DNA from: Caballeronia cordobensis
Lineage (GTDB): Bacteria; Pseudomonadota; Gammaproteobacteria; Burkholderiales; Burkholderiaceae
Assembly (NCBI RefSeq): GCF_001544575.2
Contig: NZ_FCNY02000011.1
Coordinates: 124,001-188,000 of the forward strand
Direction of reading: 5' to 3'
DNA: 64,000 bases
Of this stretch, positions 8,711 through 18,309 are shown one piece after another. The notes beneath the pieces are model-generated. The model was not told where the DNA came from. It searched no databases and was given only the letters and a program-made list of their open reading frames with translations. The position numbers and the translations under genes are program-made. The first letter of the stretch is position 1. Each line of letters opens with the position of its first letter.

Positions 8711-9466
8711 TCAGTAGGTGGCGCGGCCGCCGGACAGGTCGAAAACCGCGCCGGTGGTGAACGAATTCTCTTCGCTGGCGAGCCAGGCGATCATCGCGGC
8801 AGCTTCGGCGAGTTCGAGAAAACGGCCGCGCGGAATCTTGCCCAGCATGTAGCTTATATGCTCGGGCGACTGCTCCATCGCGCCGGGCGTGCGCGCCACG
8901 GCGGGCGTGACGCAATTGACCGCGATATCGTGGCCCGCCAGTTCCTTGCCCAGCGATTTCGTCATGGCGATGACCGCGGCCTTGGCCGAACTATAGGCCG
9001 CCGCGTTCGGGTTGCCTTCCTTGCCCGCGACCGAGGCGAGATTGACGATCCTGCCGTAGTTCTGGCGGATCATAACCGGCGCCACGGCGCGGCAGCAGTG
9101 AAACGTCCCGTTGACGTCGATATCGATCACCTGCTTCCATGCGTCGAGCGGATAGTCGATGAGCGGCACATTCGGCCCGACGATCGCCGCGTTGTTGATC
9201 AGAATATCGATGCGCCCGGCCGCTTTCAGCGTGCCCGCCACGGCGGCCTCGACGCTCGCGTAATCGGCGATGTCGGCGCGCTCGAAGTGGACATCGTGCT
9301 CGCCCAGTTCGCCGCGCGCGGCCGCCATGCCGTCCGCATTGATGTCCCAGATCGCGAGCCGCGCGCCCGATTCGAGCAGTCTGCGGCCGACTTCCAGGCC
9401 GATACCCTGCGCGCCGCCCGTCACGACGGCGACGCGGTCCTTCAGATTGATCGCGTTGGTCTGCAA
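8711..9466 (-). CDS. Short-chain dehydrogenase/reductase
   Basis: A 251-aa classical SDR. The Rossmann motif VTGGAQGIG (about residues 15-23), NNAAIVG, catalytic Ser in NLASVAG and YSSAK (Tyr, Lys) are all present. IWDINADG with Asp after beta-2 suggests NAD(H) preference. The start is a TTG at 9466 with AGGA about 10 nt upstream; no better ATG is nearby. It lies between the ABC permease and binding protein 1 in the same operon, so it probably oxidises or reduces the transported compound or an intermediate. The substrate cannot be read from sequence. Confidence 0.85.
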   Translation of the reverse strand: MQTNAINLKDRVAVVTGGAQGIGLEVGRRLLESGARLAIWDINADGMAAARGELGEHDVHFERADIADYASVEAAVAGTLKAAGRIDILINNAAIVGPNVPLIDYPLDAWKQVIDIDVNGTFHCCRAVAPVMIRQNYGRIVNLASVAGKEGNPNAAAYSSAKAAVIAMTKSLGKELAGHDIAVNCVTPAVARTPGAMEQSPEHISYMLGKIPRGRFLELAEAAAMIAWLASEENSFTTGAVFDLSGGRATY

Positions 9467-9498
9467 GTGGAGTGTCCTCGAAGTAAGCCGCCGCGCTC

Positions 9499-10305
9499 TC
9501 AGGCGCTCGCGGCGACGGTCTGCCCGGCGACGGGCCGCCAGCGCAGAAGGTGATCCTCGACCATCGACACGGCCGTGTCGAGGACCAGGGCGAATACGGT
9601 CAGCACCAGAATGCCGGCGATGACCGAGTTGATGTCGAACACGCCCTCGGCCAGCAGAATCAGATAGCCGACGCCCTTTTCCGAGCCAAGGTATTCGCCC
9701 ACCACGCTGCCCACGAACGCGATGCCGATCGCGTTATGCAGACTGGAAAACACCCAGCTTGTCGCCGAAGGCAGGTAGACGTGGCGCATCAACTGGCGCG
9801 AGTTCGCGCCGAGCATGCGGGTATTCGACAGCACCGTCGGGCTCACTTCGCGCACGCCCTGAAAGACGTTGAAGAACACCACGAAGAACACGAGCGTCAC
9901 GCCGAGCGCCACCTTGGACCAGATGCCAAGACCGAACCAGAGCGCGAAGATCGGCGCGAAGATGAGGCGCGGCATCGAGTTCATCGCCTTGATGAACGGA
10001 TCGAACACGACCGCGAGGAACGGATTGAGCGCGAGCCACAGACCGCACGCGAGGCCCAGCACCGTGCCGATCGCGAACGCCAGCATGGTTTCGAGCAGGG
10101 TCGTGTAGAGGTGGCGGAACACCGAGCCCGTCACGAACCACTCCACGATACGGCGCGCCACGCCGACAGGATCGCCGAAAAAGAACGGCGAAAGCCATTT
10201 CTGATCCGTGCCGAGCCACCACAGGAACAGCACGCCGAACAGGATCGCGAGGCGGGTGACCAGCACCGTGAACCGGTTGTTGGGATCAAACACGATTGCG
10301 CGCAT
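9499..10305 (-). CDS. ABC transporter permease (SsuC/TauC-like)
   Basis: A 268-aa inner-membrane permease of the BPD_transp_1 fold with about six predicted helices. LGLACGLWLALNPFLA, SMPRLIFAPIFALWFGLG and the cytoplasmic EAA-like loop HVYLPSATSWVFSSLHNAIGIAF are typical of nitrate/sulfonate/taurine importers. It overlaps the ATPase gene by 20 nt, so the two are translationally coupled. It is presumed to work as a homodimer with the neighbouring ATPase and either of the two binding proteins. Confidence 0.88.
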   Translation of the reverse strand: MRAIVFDPNNRFTVLVTRLAILFGVLFLWWLGTDQKWLSPFFFGDPVGVARRIVEWFVTGSVFRHLYTTLLETMLAFAIGTVLGLACGLWLALNPFLAVVFDPFIKAMNSMPRLIFAPIFALWFGLGIWSKVALGVTLVFFVVFFNVFQGVREVSPTVLSNTRMLGANSRQLMRHVYLPSATSWVFSSLHNAIGIAFVGSVVGEYLGSEKGVGYLILLAEGVFDINSVIAGILVLTVFALVLDTAVSMVEDHLLRWRPVAGQTVAASA

Positions 10306-11140
10306 AGCTTTTCAGGACCTCGCCTCGAAGCACGTCCCAGATCTGGGTGTGCAGTTGAAGGAAACGCTGCGTCATGCGGATTTCCGACATTTCGCGCGGC
10401 CGCTCCAGATCGATCTCGAACTCGGCGATCGGCCGCGTGCCGGGCCCCGCCGACAGCACGATCACGCGGTCCGACAGCGAGATGGCCTCTTCCAGATCGT
10501 GCGTCACGAACATGACGGACTTGCGGTCGTAGGACCACAGCTTCAGCAGTTCGTCTTCCATCAGATGCCGCGTCTGGATATCCAGCGCGCTGAACGGCTC
10601 GTCCATCAGGATGATGCGCGGATTGAGCGCCAGCGCCTGCGCGAGGCCGGCGCGCTTGCGCATGCCGCCGGACATCTGGTGCGGATACTTCTTGCCGTGC
10701 CCCTGCAGGCCGACCCGCTCCAGCCAGCCGCGCGCCACGCCGAGCGCCTCCTCGCGCGGCATGCCGCGAAAGATCAGGCCGATCGCGATGTTCTCCTCGG
10801 CCGTCTTCCAGGGCATGAGCGCGTCCACCTGGAACAGATAGGCGGCCTGCGTGTTCAGCCCTTGCGTGAGCTTCTTGCCGAACACGCTCAGGCTGCCCGA
10901 CGAGGGCCGCGTCAAGCCCGCGGCCACGTTCAGCAGCGTGGATTTGCCGCAGCCCGTGGGCCCGACGATCGAGACGAACTCGCCGTCGCCGATCGTCAGG
11001 TTGCCGCCGGCAACGGCGGTGTAGGTCTGCGCGCGCTTGCCATTGCCGGCGAATGTGCACGTGACGTTCTCGAAGCGCAGCGCTTCGCGCATGCCGGTCT
11101 GGCCGCTATCGAGCGGAACACTGTACGTCGCGGTGCTCAT
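10286..11140 (-). CDS. ABC transporter ATP-binding protein (SsuB/TauB-like)
   Basis: A 284-aa nucleotide-binding subunit. Walker A GPTGCGKST (about residues 60-68), signature MSGGMRKRAGLAQAL, Walker B IILMDEPFSALD and the switch His in FVTHDLEEA are intact. The sequence groups with nitrate/sulfonate/taurine ABC ATPases. Its start codon overlaps the stop of binding protein 2 (ATGA), and its end overlaps the permease gene, so the three transport genes are translationally coupled. Confidence 0.9.
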   Translation of the reverse strand: MSTATYSVPLDSGQTGMREALRFENVTCTFAGNGKRAQTYTAVAGGNLTIGDGEFVSIVGPTGCGKSTLLNVAAGLTRPSSGSLSVFGKKLTQGLNTQAAYLFQVDALMPWKTAEENIAIGLIFRGMPREEALGVARGWLERVGLQGHGKKYPHQMSGGMRKRAGLAQALALNPRIILMDEPFSALDIQTRHLMEDELLKLWSYDRKSVMFVTHDLEEAISLSDRVIVLSAGPGTRPIAEFEIDLERPREMSEIRMTQRFLQLHTQIWDVLRGEVLKSYARNRV

Positions 11141-12162
11141 GGCTGGATCTCCGCCGCCTTCTTGACGAAGCGATTGTCATACGTCGAAGCGAGGTCGATC
11201 TTGGCCGAGGCCACCGCCGGATCGAAGGCCGCGAGCACGTCGCGCACGGTCTGCGCGCCCTTGGCCGTGATTTCCCCGTTCTGCGCGATACAGCGGCGGC
11301 TGTTCGTGAAGGCTTCCGCGTAGAGCGCCTTGTTGTCCTCCAGATATTCGCGCGGGACGTTGTCCGCGACCTGTTCAGGCGTGGCCTTGGCGATCCACTT
11401 CTCGGCGCGCACGATCGCATTCGCCACGGCCTGCACCGTCTTCGGATTCTTGTCGATGAAATCCTGCGTCGCGAACAGGCTCGATTCGGGGTAATCCGAG
11501 CCGAACACCTTCACGTTGCCGTCCGCCGTGCGCATGTTTTCCAGCGGCTTGAGGCTGCCGTCCTTCGTCAGGATCGTCGCGCTCGGGTCGTTGACGATCA
11601 GCGCATCGACCTGTCCCGCGCGCACCGCCGCCACCGCGCCGGCCGCCTGCCCGACGCCGATGATCGACACGTCCGTGGACTGCAGCCCCGCCTTGTGCAG
11701 AATGTAGTTGACGGCCATGTGCGTGCTGGAGCCCGGCGCGCTCACGCCGATCCGCATGCCCTTCAGATCCTTGGGCGACTTGACTTCGGCCTGCCGCTTC
11801 TGCGACACGCCGAAGATCCATCCCGGACAGATGACCTGCGCCGCCACGACCACCAGATGCTGGCCCTTGACGGCCATCGTGATGGTGTTCGAATAGGCGC
11901 CGGCCACCATGTCGGAACTGCCGCCCAGCAAGGCTTCCAGCGTCTTCGAACCACCGGAGAAGGCCGCGATGGTCACGTCCAGCCCTTCATCCTTGAAGTA
12001 GCCGCGCTGCTTGGCGACGAGCATCGGCAGATAGGTGATGCCGACCGAAGCCGCGGCGATGTGCAGCTCGGGCTTCTCGGGCACATCCTTGGCGATGGCC
12101 GTGGCGGAACCGCAGGCAAGCTCGAACGCTGCGCACAGCGCGATGGCGAGTTTCAGCTTCAT
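11137..12162 (-). CDS. ABC transporter substrate-binding protein 2 (NMT1/SsuA-like)
   Basis: A 341-aa periplasmic protein with signal peptide MKLKLAIALCAAFELACGSATAIA/KD, then LHIAAASVGITYLPMLVAKQ. The ATG at 12162 has GGGAGGAGA about 6 nt upstream, which decides against a longer N-terminus. It is clearly homologous over its whole length to the product of 7674-8699; shared motifs include GSADIVAGAYSNTITM versus GSSDMVAGAYSNTITM. The gene sits directly upstream of its ATPase (ATGA overlap), so this is probably the primary binding protein. Confidence 0.87.
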   Translation of the reverse strand: MKLKLAIALCAAFELACGSATAIAKDVPEKPELHIAAASVGITYLPMLVAKQRGYFKDEGLDVTIAAFSGGSKTLEALLGGSSDMVAGAYSNTITMAVKGQHLVVVAAQVICPGWIFGVSQKRQAEVKSPKDLKGMRIGVSAPGSSTHMAVNYILHKAGLQSTDVSIIGVGQAAGAVAAVRAGQVDALIVNDPSATILTKDGSLKPLENMRTADGNVKVFGSDYPESSLFATQDFIDKNPKTVQAVANAIVRAEKWIAKATPEQVADNVPREYLEDNKALYAEAFTNSRRCIAQNGEITAKGAQTVRDVLAAFDPAVASAKIDLASTYDNRFVKKAAEIQP

Positions 12163-12259
12163 GGTTGTCTCCTCCCTTTCTAGGGATATTCTGGTGCGAC
12201 ACACTCCCGACGATGGACCGTACTCCTTGCTCCGAATGTTTGCGCGAACGCGCTCTGCC

Positions 12260-13330
12260 CTAAGCCGTCTGCTTGCGCAGCGCCTCGACGACCGCATCGC
12301 CCATCTCGCCGGTGCCGACGCGGCGCATGCCGTCCTGCTGGATATCCGCGGTGCGGTAGCCCGCGGCCAGCACCGTGCGCACGGCCTGTTCGACGCGGCG
12401 CGCGGCGTCCTCCATCTCGAAGCTCTCGCGCAGCATCATCGCCAGCGACAGAATCGCGGCAAGCGGATTGGCGATGTCCTTCCCCGCGATGTCCGGGGCC
12501 GAGCCATGCACCGGCTCGTACAGGCCCTTGCGCTCGTAGCCCAGCGAAGCCGAAGGCAGCATGCCGATGGAACCCGTCAGCATCGCGGCGGCGTCGGAGA
12601 GAATGTCGCCGAAGAGGTTGCCCGTCACGATCACGTCGAACTGCAGGGGGCGGCGCATCAGCATCATGGCGGCGGCGTCCACGAACAGATGGCTCAGTTC
12701 GACATCGGGATAATCGCGCCCGACGCGCGTGACCACCTCGCGCCACAACTGGCTCGCCTCTAGCACGTTGGCCTTGTCCACCGAGCAGAGCTTGTGATGA
12801 CGGCGGCGCGCGGCCCGAAAAGCGGCATGCGCGACGCGCTCCACCTCCGATTCCGCATAACGCATGGTGTTGAAGCCCACGCGCTCGCCCGCCTGATTGG
12901 TCTCGAAGCCGCGCGGCTGGCCGAAGTAGGCGTCGCCGTTCAGCTCGCGCACGATCACGAGATCCAGTCCGTCCACCACTTCCGGGCGCAGGGTCGAAGC
13001 CCCGATCAGCTCCGGAAACATGTAGGCCGGGCGGAAGTTGGCATACAGCGTCAGCGCTTCGCGCAACTGCAGCAAGCCGGTGCCGGGACGGCGTTCGCGC
13101 GGGATATCGGCTTCGTCGGCCACGCCTACCGCGCCGAACAGAATGGCGTCGGCCTTGCGCGCCAGCGCGAGCGTGGGCTCGGGCAACGGCACGCCGTGCG
13201 CCTGAATGCCCGCCTCGCCGATGGGCGCTTCCTCCGTCTCGGCCTGCGGCGCGACGACTTTCAGCACCTTGAGCGCCTGCGCCACGACTTCGGGACCGAT
13301 GCCATCACCGGGCATGACTGCAATCTTCAT
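12260..13330 (-). CDS. leuB: 3-isopropylmalate dehydrogenase paralogue
   Basis: A 356-aa beta-decarboxylating dehydrogenase. N-terminal [11 protein letters not shown], substrate-binding Arg in [17 protein letters not shown] and VIVREL, Tyr in AYFGQPRG, Lys in SVDKANVLE and metal-binding Asp in FVDAAAM and [14 protein letters not shown] fit LeuB rather than isocitrate or tartrate dehydrogenase. The reaction would be NAD-dependent oxidation and decarboxylation of 3-isopropylmalate or a close 3-alkylmalate. AGGAG 9 nt before the ATG at 13330 supports the start. The context is a transport/lactonase operon instead of the housekeeping leu/asd region, so it is probably an additional copy with a catabolic or secondary role. 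Confidence 0.85.
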   Translation of the reverse strand: MKIAVMPGDGIGPEVVAQALKVLKVVAPQAETEEAPIGEAGIQAHGVPLPEPTLALARKADAILFGAVGVADEADIPRERRPGTGLLQLREALTLYANFRPAYMFPELIGASTLRPEVVDGLDLVIVRELNGDAYFGQPRGFETNQAGERVGFNTMRYAESEVERVAHAAFRAARRRHHKLCSVDKANVLEASQLWREVVTRVGRDYPDVELSHLFVDAAAMMLMRRPLQFDVIVTGNLFGDILSDAAAMLTGSIGMLPSASLGYERKGLYEPVHGSAPDIAGKDIANPLAAILSLAMMLRESFEMEDAARRVEQAVRTVLAAGYRTADIQQDGMRRVGTGEMGDAVVEALRKQTA

Positions 13331-13370
13331 GTGAGCTTTCTCCTGGGTCGATAGTTGAAAGAACGCGTCT

Positions 13371-13967
13371 TCAATACGGGCCGGCGCGGTCGCGCTCGAA
13401 GGCCTCGATGCGGTCCCGATGCGACAGCGTGTAGTCGATCTCGTCCATGCCGCGCAACAGGCACGCCTTCGCGAAAGGCTCCATGTCGAAGGCATGGACG
13501 GAGCCATCGGGCAAGGTCACGGTCTGCGCGGGCAGGTCGATGGCGATGCGGCTGCCCGGGCTTTCCCGCAAGCCGTCCAGAAGCGGCAGGACCACGTGCT
13601 CGGGCAGCACGATCGGCAGCAGCCCGTTCTTCAGGCAGTTGATGAAAAAGATGTCGCCGAAGCTCGGGGCGATCGCCGCGCGAATGCCGTAGTCGTACAG
13701 CGCCCACACCGCATGCTCGCGCGACGAGCCGCAACCGAAGTTATGGTTCGCCACGACGATGCGCGCCTCGCGGTAGGCCGGCCGATTCAGCACGAAGTCG
13801 GGCCGTGGCGCGCCATCCGGGCCGAAACGCGCCGAGCGGAACAGGAACTGGCCGAAGTCGTCGGAACGCGGCTTTTGCAGGAAGCGCGCGGGCAGGATCT
13901 GGTCGGTATCGCAGTCGATGGCGACGATCGGCGCCGCCACCGCGTCGAGGCAGGTCAGGCTTTCCAT
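13371..13967 (-). CDS. leuD: 3-isopropylmalate dehydratase small subunit
   Basis: A 198-aa Leu[13 protein letters not shown] near residue 20 and [17 protein letters not shown] are the swivel-domain signatures of the isopropylmalate isomerase small subunit. The ATG at 13967 lies 2 nt after the leuC stop, so the pair is coupled. With LeuC it should interconvert 2- and 3-isopropylmalate or similar alkylmalates. It is about the usual length (200-215 aa). Confidence 0.9.
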   Translation of the reverse strand: MESLTCLDAVAAPIVAIDCDTDQILPARFLQKPRSDDFGQFLFRSARFGPDGAPRPDFVLNRPAYREARIVVANHNFGCGSSREHAVWALYDYGIRAAIAPSFGDIFFINCLKNGLLPIVLPEHVVLPLLDGLRESPGSRIAIDLPAQTVTLPDGSVHAFDMEPFAKACLLRGMDEIDYTLSHRDRIEAFERDRAGPY

Positions 13968-13969
13968 GC

Positions 13970-15400
13970 TCAGGCTCCCAGAAGGCGGCGCACGTCGGTG
14001 AGACGTCCGGTCACGGCGGCCGCGGCGGCCATCGCCGGGCTCATGAGATGCGTGCGCACGCCGGGCCCCTGGCGGCCCACGAAATTGCGGTTCGATGTCG
14101 AGGCGCAGCGCTGGCCAGGCGCGGCGATATCGCCGTTGGTCGCGAGGCACATCGAACAGCCGGGAAAGCGCCACTGGAAACCGGCGTCGATGAACACGCG
14201 GTCGAGCCCTTCGGCCTCGGCCTGCGCCCGCACCTCGTGCGAGCCCGGCACGACCCAGGCCTCGACGCCCGCGGCGATGCGGCGGCCGCGCGCAACCTCG
14301 GCGGCGCTGCGCATGTCCTCGATGCGTCCGTTGGTGCACGAGCCGATGAACACGCGGTCGATCGTCACGCCTTCCAGCGCGGCGTGCGGGGGCAGTCCCA
14401 TGTAGTCGAGCGCCCGCGACATCGCCGCGCGCAGGTCAGGGTCGGCCTGCTCCGCCGGATCGGGCACGCGGCCGTCGATGGCGCAGGCATAGCCGGGCGT
14501 GGTGCCCCACGTGACCATCGGCGCGATGCCGGCCACGTCGATATGCACCTCGCGATTGAAGGCCGCGCCGGGATCGGTGAAGAGGGTGCGCCAGTGCGTC
14601 ATCGCCCGGTCCCACGCTTCGCCCGTGGGCGCGTAGGGGCGTCCGGCGAGATAGGCGAACGTCGTGTCATCCGGGGCGATCATGCCGGCGCGGCCGCCCG
14701 CTTCGATGGTCATGTTGCACAGCGTCAGCCGGCCTTCCATCGACAGGCCCGCGATCGCGGAGCCCGCATATTCGATGACATGGCCCACCGCGCCCGCCAC
14801 GCCGATCTGCGCAATCACCGCGAGGATCAGGTCCTTGGCGGTGACGCCCGGCCCCGGCACGCCGTCGAGCGTGACGCGCATGTTTCGCGACTTGCGTTGC
14901 CACAGGCATTGCGTGGCGAGCACGTGAGTCACTTCGGTGGCGCCGATGCCGAACGCCAGCGCGCCCATCGCGCCGTGCGTCGACGTGTGGCTATCGGCGC
15001 AGACGACCGTCATGCCGGGCAGGCTCAAGCCCTGCTCGGGCCCGACGATGTGCACGATGCCGCGCCGCGCGTCGTTCATGCCGAACAGGGTGATGTTCGA
15101 TTCGGCCGCGTCGCGTTGCAGCGCTTCGATCATCCCGCGCCGCTCGGGGTCCGTCACCGCCGCGATATCGTTCGCCGTGCTGGACACGTAGTGGTCCGCC
15201 GTGCCGAAGATGCGCTCGGGCGATCGCGGCGTGAGCCCGCGCTGTCGCAGCAGGTCGAACGACTGCGCGGTGACGTCGTGAATGTAATGCCGGTCGATGA
15301 AGAGCAGATCCTGTCCGTCGTCGCGCGACATCACGCGGTGGCTGTCCCAGATCTTGTCGTAGAGCGTGCGCGGACCCGCCGTCGCTTGGTCGAGTTGCAT
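13970..15400 (-). CDS. leuC: 3-isopropylmalate dehydratase large subunit
   Basis: A 476-aa aconitase-family Fe-S hydro-lyase. The three cluster cysteines lie in FIGSCTNGR and [24 protein letters not shown] is the usual active-site region. The C-terminal motif reads NRNFVGRQG, where LeuC proteins usually have NRNFEGRQG, and CLATNGD replaces CLAMNPD. These substitutions hint at a diverged paralogue. It is the first gene of the 8.7-kb operon ending at 6731. The start has GGAGCC about 10 nt upstream. Confidence 0.88.
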   Translation of the reverse strand: MQLDQATAGPRTLYDKIWDSHRVMSRDDGQDLLFIDRHYIHDVTAQSFDLLRQRGLTPRSPERIFGTADHYVSSTANDIAAVTDPERRGMIEALQRDAAESNITLFGMNDARRGIVHIVGPEQGLSLPGMTVVCADSHTSTHGAMGALAFGIGATEVTHVLATQCLWQRKSRNMRVTLDGVPGPGVTAKDLILAVIAQIGVAGAVGHVIEYAGSAIAGLSMEGRLTLCNMTIEAGGRAGMIAPDDTTFAYLAGRPYAPTGEAWDRAMTHWRTLFTDPGAAFNREVHIDVAGIAPMVTWGTTPGYACAIDGRVPDPAEQADPDLRAAMSRALDYMGLPPHAALEGVTIDRVFIGSCTNGRIEDMRSAAEVARGRRIAAGVEAWVVPGSHEVRAQAEAEGLDRVFIDAGFQWRFPGCSMCLATNGDIAAPGQRCASTSNRNFVGRQGPGVRTHLMSPAMAAAAAVTGRLTDVRRLLGA

Positions 15401-15512
15401 TGCTTCGTCTGGCTCCGTGAAGTCGGTGCGGTGGAAGCATCATGCAGCAGGCGGGACGGCTTGTTCGTGGTCATTTGGCAAGGCACCATCGCCGATCGCG
15501 ATGACGGGATCG

Positions 15513-18266
15513 TCAGGAACCGGGCGCGTGGCCGGCGCGTGCAGTGGGCACCTCGATGAACGCCGCCGCTCTGCCCGCTTGCAAAAACTGCTCCGGCGTC
15601 GTCGTGGCGAACAGATGCATCGCCCGGCTGATGATGCCCGTCCAGCCCGTCTGATGGCTCGCGCCGAGTCCCGCGCCGTTATCGCCGTGGAAGTATTCGT
15701 AGAACAGCAGGCAATCGCGCCAGTGCGGGTCTTCCTGGAACTTCCGGTTGCCGCCGTGAACCGGACGGCGGCCGTCGCTGCCGCGCAGGAAGATGCTCGC
15801 CAGTCTTCTCGTGATCTCTTCGGCGACTTCGTAGAGCGTCATGTGGCGTCCGGAGCCGGTCGGACATTCGACCTTGAAATCGTTGCCGTAGTAGCTGAAA
15901 TACTGCAGCAACGCGCGGATGATGAGTCCGTTCACCGGCATCCACACGGGGCCGCGCCAGTTGGAATTGCCGCCGAACATGCCCGTGTCCGATTCCGCGG
16001 GCAGGTAGGCCACGTGATACTCCTGCCCGCCCGTTCGATACACGTAGGGATGATCCGCGTGATAGCGCGACAGCGAGCGGATGCCGTAGGGGCTCAGGAA
16101 TTCGTTCTCGTCGAGCATCTTCGAGAGCACGCGCCGCAGGTTCGTTTCGTTGAGGATCGAAGCAAGGCGCCGGTTGGCGACGCCCTGCGACGTCAGATCG
16201 TGAATGGACGCCATGATCTCCGGACGCGCCGCGAGAAACCGCTTGAGATTCTGGAAGGCATCGGGGTAGCGATCCACCAGCGCGCCATCGAACGAAGTGG
16301 CGGCGCAAAGCGGCAGCAGGCCCACCATCGAGCGCACCTTGAGCCGCTCCGAGCGGCCGTCGGGCAGCCTCAGCACGTCGTAGAAGAAGCCGTCTTCTTC
16401 ATCCCACAGGCCGCCGCCGCTCTCGCCGGTGCGCAGCATCGACGAGGCAATCCACAGAAAGTGCGACACGAACTTCACGCACATGTCCACGTAAGCGGGG
16501 TTATTGAGGGCGAGCTGCACGGCGATTTCGAGCATGTTCTGGCAGAACAGCGCCATCCATGCGGTGCCGTCCGCCTGCTCCAGATAGCCGCCCGTGGGCA
16601 GCGGCGCGCTGCGGTCGAAGACGCCGATATTGTCGAGCCCCAGAAAGCCGCCTTCGAACACGTTGTTGCCGGTGCGGTCCTTGCGGTTCACCCACCACGT
16701 GAAGTTCAGCAGCAACTTGTGAAACGAGCGCTCGAGCCATACGAGATCGCCGTGTCCGTAGCGGTATTGTTCGAGACGATAGGCAAAGATGGTCGCCCAG
16801 GCATGCACCGGCGGATTGACGTCGCCGAAGTTCCACTCGTAGGCCGGAAGCTGTCCGCTCGGATGCAGATAGCGCTCTCGCAGCATCAGGTCGAGTTGCT
16901 GCTTGCCGAAGTCCTCATCCACGAGGGTCAGCGCGAGGACGTGAAACGCCAGATCCCAGGCCGCGTACCACGGATACTCCCATTTGTCGGGCATCGAGAC
17001 GATGTCCGCGTTGTACATGTGATGCCAGTGATCGTTGCGCGGCGCGCGCCGTTTGGGATCGAACGGATCGGAGCCGCGTTCCGTCAGCCACCGGTCGACG
17101 TCGTAGTAGTAGAACTGCTTCGACCACATCATGCCGGCGAGCGCCTGACGCATCACGTTGCTCGCGTCGGCATCGAGCGAGGCGGGGATGACCGTGGCAT
17201 AGAACTCGTCCGCTTCGCGATGGCGCGCGTTCAGGTTATCGTCGTATCCGCTGTCGAACGCGTTTCTGCATCCGTCCTCCGGCGAAGCTTCGCGTTCCGG
17301 CGTATCGCGCACGAGCCGCAAGCGCACCACGTGCGATTCGCCTGGCTGAACCGTCAGCGAATAGTGTGCGGCGGCTTTGGTCCCGCGCTTCTCAGGATTT
17401 ACCGCCGATGCCTCGCCATGAACGATGCATCGATCGATGCCGTCTTTGACGTAGGGTGTGCGGTTCGCGACGCCACCGAGGCGCTCGGTGTTGGTTTCGT
17501 TTTCGGTGAAGAGCAGCGCAGCGCCGCCTTCGCAATAGAGCCGCCAGCTTCCGAGGTCCGGATGAGAAACGGCGACGACGCTGCCGGCGTCGCCCGCCCA
17601 AATCGCTCGCAGCGAAGGCCGCGTTGCGCCTTCGACCCACGACCAGATATCGCGGAACCAGAGCGTCGGCAGGAGATGCAGCGCGGCTGCATCGGGTCCG
17701 CGATTGACCGCGGTGATGCGGATCAGCATGTCTTCCGGGGAAGCCTTGGCGTATTCGACGAACACATCGAAATAGCGGTCATCGTCGAACACGCCCGTAT
17801 CGATCAGCTCGTATTCGAGTTCCTGCCGGCTGCGCTGACGATTCGTCTTCACGAGGTCGTCGTAGGGATATGCCGCCTGCGGATACTTGTACAGATACTT
17901 CATGTAGGAATGCGTTGGCGTCGAGTCGAGATAAAAGTAGTATTCCTTAACGTCCTCGCCGCGGTTTCCTTCACCGTTGGTCAGGCCGAACATTCTTTCT
18001 TTCAGTATCGGATCGCGGCCGTTCCACAGGCTCACGGCGAAGCACAGAAGCTGCTCGTCGTCGGATAGGCCCGCCAGTCCGTCTTCGCCCCATCGGTACG
18101 CACGCGAGCGGGCCTGATCGTGATTGAAGTAATTCCAGGCGTCGCCGGATTCGCTATAGTCCTCGCGCACCGTGCCCCACTGCCGCTCCGACAGATAAGG
18201 GCCCCATTTTTTCCACGGCGCGACGCCGCGCCTGGCTTCATCGAGCCGGTCATGCTCTGCAGTCAC
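15513..18266 (-). CDS. GH63/MGH1-like glucosidase
   Basis: A large 917-aa cytosolic protein (no signal peptide). The N-terminal KKWGPYLSERQWGTVREDYS and YRWGEDGLAGLSDD, an (alpha/alpha)6-barrel region with YNADIVSMPDKWEYPWYAAWDLAFH, WRGPVWMPVNGLI and the C-terminal FYEYFHGDNGAGLGASHQTGWTG are diagnostic of the bacterial glucosidase family annotated as MGH1-like/GH63. Asp in YAAWDLAFH and Glu in the DEEDGF region are candidate catalytic acids. GTG at 18266 is the start, with GGAGGTG 5 nt upstream. It follows the arylsulfatase gene by 43 bp on the same strand. Likely substrates are alpha-glucosides such as glucosylglycerate; specificity is unproven. Confidence 0.85.
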   Translation of the reverse strand: MTAEHDRLDEARRGVAPWKKWGPYLSERQWGTVREDYSESGDAWNYFNHDQARSRAYRWGEDGLAGLSDDEQLLCFAVSLWNGRDPILKERMFGLTNGEGNRGEDVKEYYFYLDSTPTHSYMKYLYKYPQAAYPYDDLVKTNRQRSRQELEYELIDTGVFDDDRYFDVFVEYAKASPEDMLIRITAVNRGPDAAALHLLPTLWFRDIWSWVEGATRPSLRAIWAGDAGSVVAVSHPDLGSWRLYCEGGAALLFTENETNTERLGGVANRTPYVKDGIDRCIVHGEASAVNPEKRGTKAAAHYSLTVQPGESHVVRLRLVRDTPEREASPEDGCRNAFDSGYDDNLNARHREADEFYATVIPASLDADASNVMRQALAGMMWSKQFYYYDVDRWLTERGSDPFDPKRRAPRNDHWHHMYNADIVSMPDKWEYPWYAAWDLAFHVLALTLVDEDFGKQQLDLMLRERYLHPSGQLPAYEWNFGDVNPPVHAWATIFAYRLEQYRYGHGDLVWLERSFHKLLLNFTWWVNRKDRTGNNVFEGGFLGLDNIGVFDRSAPLPTGGYLEQADGTAWMALFCQNMLEIAVQLALNNPAYVDMCVKFVSHFLWIASSMLRTGESGGGLWDEEDGFFYDVLRLPDGRSERLKVRSMVGLLPLCAATSFDGALVDRYPDAFQNLKRFLAARPEIMASIHDLTSQGVANRRLASILNETNLRRVLSKMLDENEFLSPYGIRSLSRYHADHPYVYRTGGQEYHVAYLPAESDTGMFGGNSNWRGPVWMPVNGLIIRALLQYFSYYGNDFKVECPTGSGRHMTLYEVAEEITRRLASIFLRGSDGRRPVHGGNRKFQEDPHWRDCLLFYEYFHGDNGAGLGASHQTGWTGIISRAMHLFATTTPEQFLQAGRAAAFIEVPTARAGHAPGS

Positions 18267-18309
18267 TTGACACCTCCGGTCAACGGACTTGCCTCACGCT
18301 CTACACGAC

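Noticed and set aside
15366-18068. 900-codon plus-strand frame opposite the glucosidase
   Set aside because: Antisense of a conserved 917-aa enzyme; the product has no family features.
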